This document shows, piece by piece, positions 6,268 through 10,428 of a stretch of DNA of 10,428 bases. The stretch's first letter is position 1. The number at the start of each line of letters is the position of its first letter. The stretch lies in assembly GCA_903970315.1 (NCBI GenBank), contig CAJCIJ010000128.1, positions 1-10,428 on the forward strand. Direction: 5' to 3'. The notes below the pieces were generated by a model that had not been told where the DNA came from, searched no databases, and saw only the letters and a program-made list of their open reading frames with translations. The DNA is from Actinomycetota bacterium. GTDB taxonomy: Bacteria; Actinomycetota; Thermoleophilia; Solirubrobacterales; Solirubrobacteraceae. A program made the position numbers and the translations under genes.

Positions 6268-9162
6268 TCAGAATGTGGTTTCGGCCTCCGAACCACTTCC
6301 AGAATCAGAGCCGTCGTGCTTGGCGCGATAGAGCGCCGCGTCGGCTCTGCCGATCAGGTTCGCTGCCGTCTCAACGCCGTCCCAGCAGGCCAGGCCGGCT
6401 GAACACGTCTGTCCGAACGGCGTGGCGGCGCGGAGGCGCTCGAGCACCCGGGCGGCCTGGTCGATTGCGCAGTCGGGCATCAACACGGCGAACTCGTCGC
6501 CGCCGATGCGAGCGACAAGGTCTGAACCGCGCAGCGTCAGCTTCCACGCTGCCCCGGCGTCCTTCAGCAGCGCGTCGCCCGCCTGGTGCCCACGCGTGTC
6601 GTTGAAGGTTTTGAGGCGATCGACGTCAATCAGCACGACACACAGCGGAGTCGACGTCCGGCCGGCGGCCTGGAGCTCGCGGCTCAGCCCCTCGTCCCAC
6701 GCGCGCCGGTTCGGTAGGCCGGTCCCCGGGTCCGTAAGCGCCGCCGAGGCGAGCTGATCGACCTGACGCGTGAGGTCGCCATTGGTCGCCATCAACCGTT
6801 GCTGGGACTCCTGGCGCACGCGCGCCAAAGCGAGGCTGCGTGAGACACGGGCGATCAGCTCCTGCGCCGAGAACGGCTTTGCGATGTAGTCGTCCACGCC
6901 CGCACGAATGCCCTGAATCGATGCAGCCTCGCCGGCGTGGGCCGAGAGCATGATCACCGGAATGGTGTTCGTTCGGTCGTCGGCACGCAACGCGGCGACA
7001 AGCTCATACCCGTCCAGCACGGGCATCATCACGTCGGCGAGCACCAGATCCGGGGGCCGCAGGCGAGCGGTCTCCAGGGCGACCGCGCCGTCGGGCACCG
7101 CCAAGACGTCAAACGCCGGCTCGAGCAGGCCGGCGACGTACTTGCGCATGTCGGGATTGTCGTCGGCCAGGAGCAGGCGCGGGCGCTGTCCGGAGTCAGA
7201 CCAGAAGTCGGCGGGACGGGTCCACTGGTCGGACTCGCCGTCACCGCTCCAAGCGGCCCAGGTGCCCGCTTCGGCGGCGTGGGCGACCGCAAGGTCGCTG
7301 GCGACAGCGTCTTGATCGCTGGAGCCCAGGAGCTCGGCCGCCAGGTGCGCGTGGCCGCCGGGCACCGCCACCGTGAAAGTTGACCCGCGTCCCTCCTCGC
7401 TCTGCACGCTCACCTCGCCGCCGTGTCTGACCGTGAAGTCGCGGACGAGCGCAAGGCCGATGCCGCTGCCCTCTATCGACCGCGAGCGCGCATGCTCGAC
7501 GCGATGAAAGCGTTCGAACAAGCGCGGCAGCTCATCGGCAGGGATGCCAAAGCCGGTGTCGGCGACGATCAGCCGGGCGCCATCGCCCTGCCAGGTCAGC
7601 TCGACGGTGATCGCGCCCTCGACGGTGTGCTTGAACGCGTTGGACAGCAGGTTCAACACGATTCGCTCCCACATCCCCCGGTCCACGAACACGGGCTCGG
7701 GCAACGGCTCGCAGTTGACGGTGAACTTCAGACCGGCCGCCTCGACGACGTCGCGAAACAGACCGGCCAGCTCGGATGTGAACGGCGCCAGATCGGTGGC
7801 TTGGAAGTTGGGCTCCACCGCCCCTGACTCCGCGCGCGAGAAGTCAAGCAGTGAGTTGACGAGGCGCATCAGGCGCAGGCCGTTGCGTTGCACCATGGCA
7901 AGGCGCTCATGGCGCTCCGGCGACGGCGCGGGCTCGGCAAGCTCGCTCTCCAGAGGGCCGAGCATCAGCGTCAGGGGAGTACGAAACTCGTGCGACACGT
8001 TCGCAAAGAACTCGTTCTTGGCGCGTGCAAGCGCCGCCAGGCCATCGACTCGGGCCTGCTCCTGCTCGTTTGCCATCGCAGTCGTCAGCTGCCCTGTCAC
8101 GGTCTGTGCGACCAGATCCAGGAAGTCGCGGTAGTTGTCGTCGAGGGGCAGGCGGGTACTGATGCCAAGCACAAGCGCCCCAACTGCCCGATCGGCTCCC
8201 GGCGGCAACATTGGGAAGACCAGCGCGCGTTCCAGAGACTCCGCGTGGCGTCCGGCCTTGACCGGACCGTAGCGATCGATGAGGTCATCGACCGGGAACA
8301 TCGTCTGGCTGCGCAGCCCCCGCGCGACCAGCGAATCGTCGTCAAGCTCGACTACGGGCGGGGCGATCGCGGCATCGCCGTCCACCCCCGAGCAGCCCCT
8401 GAGGCGCACTCTCCCGGTCTGGTCGTCGTGCAGATACACCAGCGCCATCGGAAGGTCGAGCGCATTCTCCCCAAGGACCTCCACGACGCCGTTTACGACA
8501 TCGGTGACAGTCCCAACGTTGACGGCCCGAGCGGAAAGGTCGCGCAAAGCGCGGATGCGTCTCTCCGACAGCATGTGCGCCGAGGTCTCGGTCACGGGCA
8601 GCAGCAGGCCTGCAATCCCACCGTCCTCATCGAAGATCGGGCTCAGCGAGAACGTGAACCACGTCTCCTCCAGGTAGCCGTGGCGATCCAAGAACATCGG
8701 CTGATTCTCAAGAAAGACCGTCTGACCGCTGCGCGCCGCGTCAAATGCGCCGCCGATTGCCGGCCACGCCGTGGCCCAGCACACTCGGTAGTCGCTGCCG
8801 AACATCGCGGGATGCTTCTCGCCGGAAAACGACGCGTAGGCGTCGTTCCATAGCTGCACCGCGCCGTCGCCCCAGATCAGGTTGATCGGAAACGACGAGG
8901 CCAATGTCATCGAAAGGGTCGCGCGCAGGCGCTCGGGCCAGCGCTCGATCGGCCCCAGCGGCGTGCCCGCCCAATCCGTCGATCGGATCAGGTCGACCAC
9001 CCCACCCTCCCCGACCAGCCAGCTCGAAGCCGTGCTCCGGGGCCGCCCAGGACGGCTCCCGGTGGCGCTACGGCGTTTTAGTGGCACAGCAACTGCACCG
9101 ACGCTCGTCGGGTGGCCTGCTCGCATGTCCATTACATCGACTGCACACGATCCGGACCGCAT
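6268..9162 (-). CDS. PAS-GAF-histidine kinase-receiver-GGDEF hybrid signalling protein
   Basis: 964 residues, no membrane span, so probably cytoplasmic. In order: a PAS domain (about 58-200, opening with the DWAGTPLGPIERWPERLR signature), a GAF-like domain (about 205-365), HisKA with phospho-acceptor H391 in FANVSHEFRTPL, HATPase (about 490-600) with N-box LNLLSNAFKH, G1 DTGFGIP at 535 and G2 GSGIGLAL near 565, then a receiver (about 662-780) with D667/D668, phospho-acceptor D710, S740 and K762. Last is a GGDEF domain (about 805-955) with DVD metal residues, intact GGDEF at 887-891 and an I-site RGSD at 878-881. The expected path is sensing, autophosphorylation of H391, transfer to D710 and control of c-di-GMP synthesis within one chain. 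ATG 9162 has a weak ribosome site; ATGs at 9132 and 9126 are alternatives, all ahead of the PAS domain. It lies 51 bp after the heptad-repeat gene. Confidence 0.92.
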   Translation of the reverse strand: MRSGSCAVDVMDMRAGHPTSVGAVAVPLKRRSATGSRPGRPRSTASSWLVGEGGVVDLIRSTDWAGTPLGPIERWPERLRATLSMTLASSFPINLIWGDGAVQLWNDAYASFSGEKHPAMFGSDYRVCWATAWPAIGGAFDAARSGQTVFLENQPMFLDRHGYLEETWFTFSLSPIFDEDGGIAGLLLPVTETSAHMLSERRIRALRDLSARAVNVGTVTDVVNGVVEVLGENALDLPMALVYLHDDQTGRVRLRGCSGVDGDAAIAPPVVELDDDSLVARGLRSQTMFPVDDLIDRYGPVKAGRHAESLERALVFPMLPPGADRAVGALVLGISTRLPLDDNYRDFLDLVAQTVTGQLTTAMANEQEQARVDGLAALARAKNEFFANVSHEFRTPLTLMLGPLESELAEPAPSPERHERLAMVQRNGLRLMRLVNSLLDFSRAESGAVEPNFQATDLAPFTSELAGLFRDVVEAAGLKFTVNCEPLPEPVFVDRGMWERIVLNLLSNAFKHTVEGAITVELTWQGDGARLIVADTGFGIPADELPRLFERFHRVEHARSRSIEGSGIGLALVRDFTVRHGGEVSVQSEEGRGSTFTVAVPGGHAHLAAELLGSSDQDAVASDLAVAHAAEAGTWAAWSGDGESDQWTRPADFWSDSGQRPRLLLADDNPDMRKYVAGLLEPAFDVLAVPDGAVALETARLRPPDLVLADVMMPVLDGYELVAALRADDRTNTIPVIMLSAHAGEAASIQGIRAGVDDYIAKPFSAQELIARVSRSLALARVRQESQQRLMATNGDLTRQVDQLASAALTDPGTGLPNRRAWDEGLSRELQAAGRTSTPLCVVLIDVDRLKTFNDTRGHQAGDALLKDAGAAWKLTLRGSDLVARIGGDEFAVLMPDCAIDQAARVLERLRAATPFGQTCSAGLACWDGVETAANLIGRADAALYRAKHDGSDSGSGSEAETTF

Positions 9163-9213
9163 GGGTCCGTGGCCGTATCGTCGTGCTGCCGATGCGCGGC
9201 GGACCCAGCGCCG

Positions 9214-9792
9214 CTACTGGCTCACCTTGTCACCGGCGCTTGCGACACGCAGCGCGGCAGCGTCGGCGCGCCGGTGCGCTGCCTCTGCACGCCGGGCCGC
9301 AGCCGCGGCACGCACGTCGGCGCTCGCGGCACGCTCCAGCGCAGCGTGGGCGCGGCTGTCGAGCTTTGCGGCGTGGTCGGTCTCGATTGCCTTGTCATCA
9401 GGGCTTGCAACGTCGACACCGGCCTGCTGAACGTCGATCAGGTCCTGACGGGCGTCGCCACCAAGCTGGGTCTGGTCGAGCTGGTGCTGACGCAGCCCAC
9501 CGCGCTCCTGTCGGCGGTCGATCTCGCCCTGGCGATGTTCAAACGCCACGGTGCCCGAAAACTCATCTGCGGGCTCGCGTCGCCGGTCCTGCTCCAGGTG
9601 CCGCTGCGAGGCATCCAGGGCGTCTTGATCGATATCGACAAGCGCCTGCTGACGATCACCGACGCTCTGATCGAGATCGACCAGGGCCTGCTCCTGGTCC
9701 AGGCTGTCCTGGCCTGCGCTGTGTTGGTTTGGCTGGTTCGCGGCGTTGGGCTGCTTTTCGGCGTCGGGCTGGTTCTCAGTCTCTGTGGTCAT
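9214..9792 (-). CDS. Stand-alone heptad-repeat helical protein
   Basis: 192 residues with no catalytic domain that I can recognise. The ATG at 9792 is chosen because GGAAGAG lies just upstream; the frame is open to 9885 but without that support. Residues 1-29 are polar and Asn/Gln/Glu-rich, probably disordered. Residues 30-71 form Asp/Gln-rich heptads (LDQEQA, LVDLDQS, VGDRQQA, LVDIDQD), including a 14-residue near-duplication starting QALVD. Residues about 147-183 form strict Ala/Arg heptads, with Arg-Ala recurring at 147, 154, 161, 168 and 175. There is no Cys, Trp or Tyr, no signal peptide and no TM. The order of arrays is the same as in the heptad-repeat cyclase encoded at 5104-6261, but without a GGDEF domain. 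Sited between an EAL gene and a kinase-cyclase gene, it may be a scaffold or pairing partner; this is inference. Confidence 0.75.
   Translation of the reverse strand: MTTETENQPDAEKQPNAANQPNQHSAGQDSLDQEQALVDLDQSVGDRQQALVDIDQDALDASQRHLEQDRRREPADEFSGTVAFEHRQGEIDRRQERGGLRQHQLDQTQLGGDARQDLIDVQQAGVDVASPDDKAIETDHAAKLDSRAHAALERAASADVRAAAAARRAEAAHRRADAAALRVASAGDKVSQ
9244..9354 (-). repeat. Ala/Arg-type heptad array in the stand-alone repeat protein
   Basis: Residues 147-183 carry Arg-Ala at exactly seven-residue spacing five times, with Arg-Val at 182-183 continuing the phase. This matches the Ala/Arg heptads in the cyclase at 5539-5727 in period and composition, though the DNA copies have diverged. 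Confidence 0.65.
9580..9705 (-). repeat. Asp/Gln-type heptad array in the stand-alone repeat protein
   Basis: Residues 30-71 give six 7-residue units, the clearest being LVDLDQS and LVDIDQD in a 14-residue near-duplicate (QALVDLDQSVGDRQ and QALVDIDQDALDAS). The pattern xDQ at seven-residue spacing resembles the first array of the cyclase at 5992-6138. Confidence 0.65.
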
Positions 9793-9909
9793 GGTCTCTT
9801 CCTTGATCTGTGTTCGGTCGGGGGTGCTGGTGGCTGGACGGCTGATCGCCGCCGATTCTGGGAAGCTGAGGTACGTCTGGCGCACGGTCCTTGCGACCGC
9901 CAGAACGGC
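9793..9909. other. Gap between the EAL gene and the heptad-repeat gene
   Basis: A 117-bp minus-strand gap. It holds a strong hairpin next to the EAL stop codon (9876-9904) and the GGAAGAG ribosome site of the next gene. No convincing promoter hexamers were found, so it is unclear whether the downstream genes depend on read-through. Confidence 0.4.
9876..9904 (-). terminator. Hairpin just after the EAL gene stop codon
   Basis: TCTGG (9904-9900 on the minus strand) pairs with CCAGA (9880-9876), and CGGTC (9899-9895) pairs with GACCG (9889-9885) around a five-base loop, with four unpaired bases (TGCG) on one side. It begins 5 bases after the TGA at 9912-9910. There is no T-tract, so it may terminate inefficiently, stabilise the transcript end, or set expression ratios between the genes. 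Confidence 0.45.
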
Positions 9910-10428
9910 TCATACGGCGCTGAGCGCTCGCAACGCCACGGCGTCCTGCAGGGGAGCCGGTCGGCCGATGTGAAATCCCTGGGCAAAGTCGACCCCAAGG
10001 GCGCGCAGGACGTCCAGGGTCTCGGCATCCTCGACTCCCTCGCCAACCGTCCTCAGGTCAAACGATCGCGCCATTGCCACGATCGCCCGGATGACATGGC
10101 GGCTGGAAGGACTGCTGATCGCGTCCTTGACAAACTCGATGTCTATCTTCAGGTAGTCGACGGGAAGCTGCTTGAGGTAGGTGAAGCTGCCGTAGCCGGT
10201 GCCGAAGTCATCGAGCGCCAGCTTGCAGCCGAGCTCGTGCAGGCCCTCGGCGAAAGCGCGCGCCGCCTGCTCGTCGGCGACGATCGCCGTCTCGGTCAGC
10301 TCGAAGACGATCAGCCCCGGGTTGGCGCCGCTGCGCTCCAGGCAGGCGCTGATGTGGTCGAGCAGCAGGGGCTCGCCGATCGAGCATCCCGAGACGTTCA
10401 GCTCGACGGGCATGCCGCCCGCCGCCAG
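9910..10428 (-). CDS. EAL-domain cyclic-di-GMP phosphodiesterase (5' end outside the window)
   Basis: The last 172 codons of a gene continuing beyond the right edge; the frame is open to the final base, so the methionine at 10413 is internal. The visible part is the second half of an EAL domain: ELNVSG, FELTETAI, LALDDFGTGYGS, YLKIDIEFV, GEGVED and QGFHIGRP. These supply the Asn, Glu, Asp-Asp, Lys and Glu residues needed for metal binding and hydrolysis, so phosphodiesterase activity to pGpG is expected. The EAL motif itself and any N-terminal sensor or GGDEF domain are not in view. The protein ends about 15 residues after the QGFHIGRP motif, so nothing follows the EAL domain. It is upstream of the heptad-repeat and kinase-cyclase genes on the same strand and may head or belong to their operon. 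Confidence 0.9.
   Translation of the reverse strand: MAAGGMPVELNVSGCSIGEPLLLDHISACLERSGANPGLIVFELTETAIVADEQAARAFAEGLHELGCKLALDDFGTGYGSFTYLKQLPVDYLKIDIEFVKDAISSPSSRHVIRAIVAMARSFDLRTVGEGVEDAETLDVLRALGVDFAQGFHIGRPAPLQDAVALRALSAV

Noticed and set aside
7888..8853. Plus-strand open frame of 321 codons inside the kinase gene
   Set aside because: Antisense to the PAS, GAF and HisKA coding region, with low-complexity charged composition and no family signature.
9793..9885. Longer N-terminus of the heptad-repeat protein
   Set aside because: The extra 31 residues come from sequence containing the ribosome site GGAAGAG for the ATG at 9792 and part of the hairpin after the EAL gene, so an internal start is more likely.

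Overview
The window looks like chromosomal DNA from a GC-rich actinobacterium. The codon use, the leaderless-type promoter and the abundance of c-di-GMP proteins with SDxDQ/DRxxAA heptad repeats suggest Thermoleophilia/Solirubrobacterales, but this lineage is an inference without a database search. I see no tRNA, rRNA, IS element, phage gene or CRISPR array.

Left part (1-2427, minus strand): a compact metal-homeostasis operon of three overlapping genes. A DtxR/MntR-family metal-dependent regulator (1669-2391) is followed by an Nramp-superfamily transporter (315-1682, overlapping by 14 bp) and then an 85-residue single-span membrane protein (61-318, coupled by an ATGA overlap). A near-consensus promoter (TTGAAA, 17 bp, TAATAT) lies exactly where it would give a leaderless mRNA starting at the regulator's ATG. 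The metal ligands of the regulator look manganese-type, whereas the transporter has lost the canonical Nramp DPGN and MPH motifs.

Middle (2428-2689): no intact gene. On the minus strand it holds a short stretch that reads as the extreme C-terminus of a GGDEF domain, probably a gene remnant, plus two inverted repeats.

Right part (2690-10428): a cyclic-di-GMP signalling block. On the plus strand is a membrane-anchored CHASE-like/degenerate-GGDEF/EAL protein, predicted to be a phosphodiesterase (2690-5107). Convergent to it, and overlapping its stop codon by 4 bp, is a minus-strand series of four genes. In transcription order these are an EAL protein running off the right edge (9910-10428), a stand-alone heptad-repeat protein (9214-9792), a cytoplasmic PAS-GAF-histidine kinase-receiver-GGDEF protein (6268-9162) and a heptad-repeat GGDEF diguanylate cyclase (5104-6261). 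All cyclase and phosphodiesterase signature residues are present except in the GGDEF-like domain of 2690-5107.

How they may work together: two predicted cyclases with intact product-inhibition (I) sites are encoded beside two predicted phosphodiesterases. One cyclase and the small protein share the same layout, an Asp/Gln-rich heptad array followed by an Ala/Arg-rich heptad array. This suggests a helical scaffold that could pair the two proteins, and it is the most unusual element of the window.
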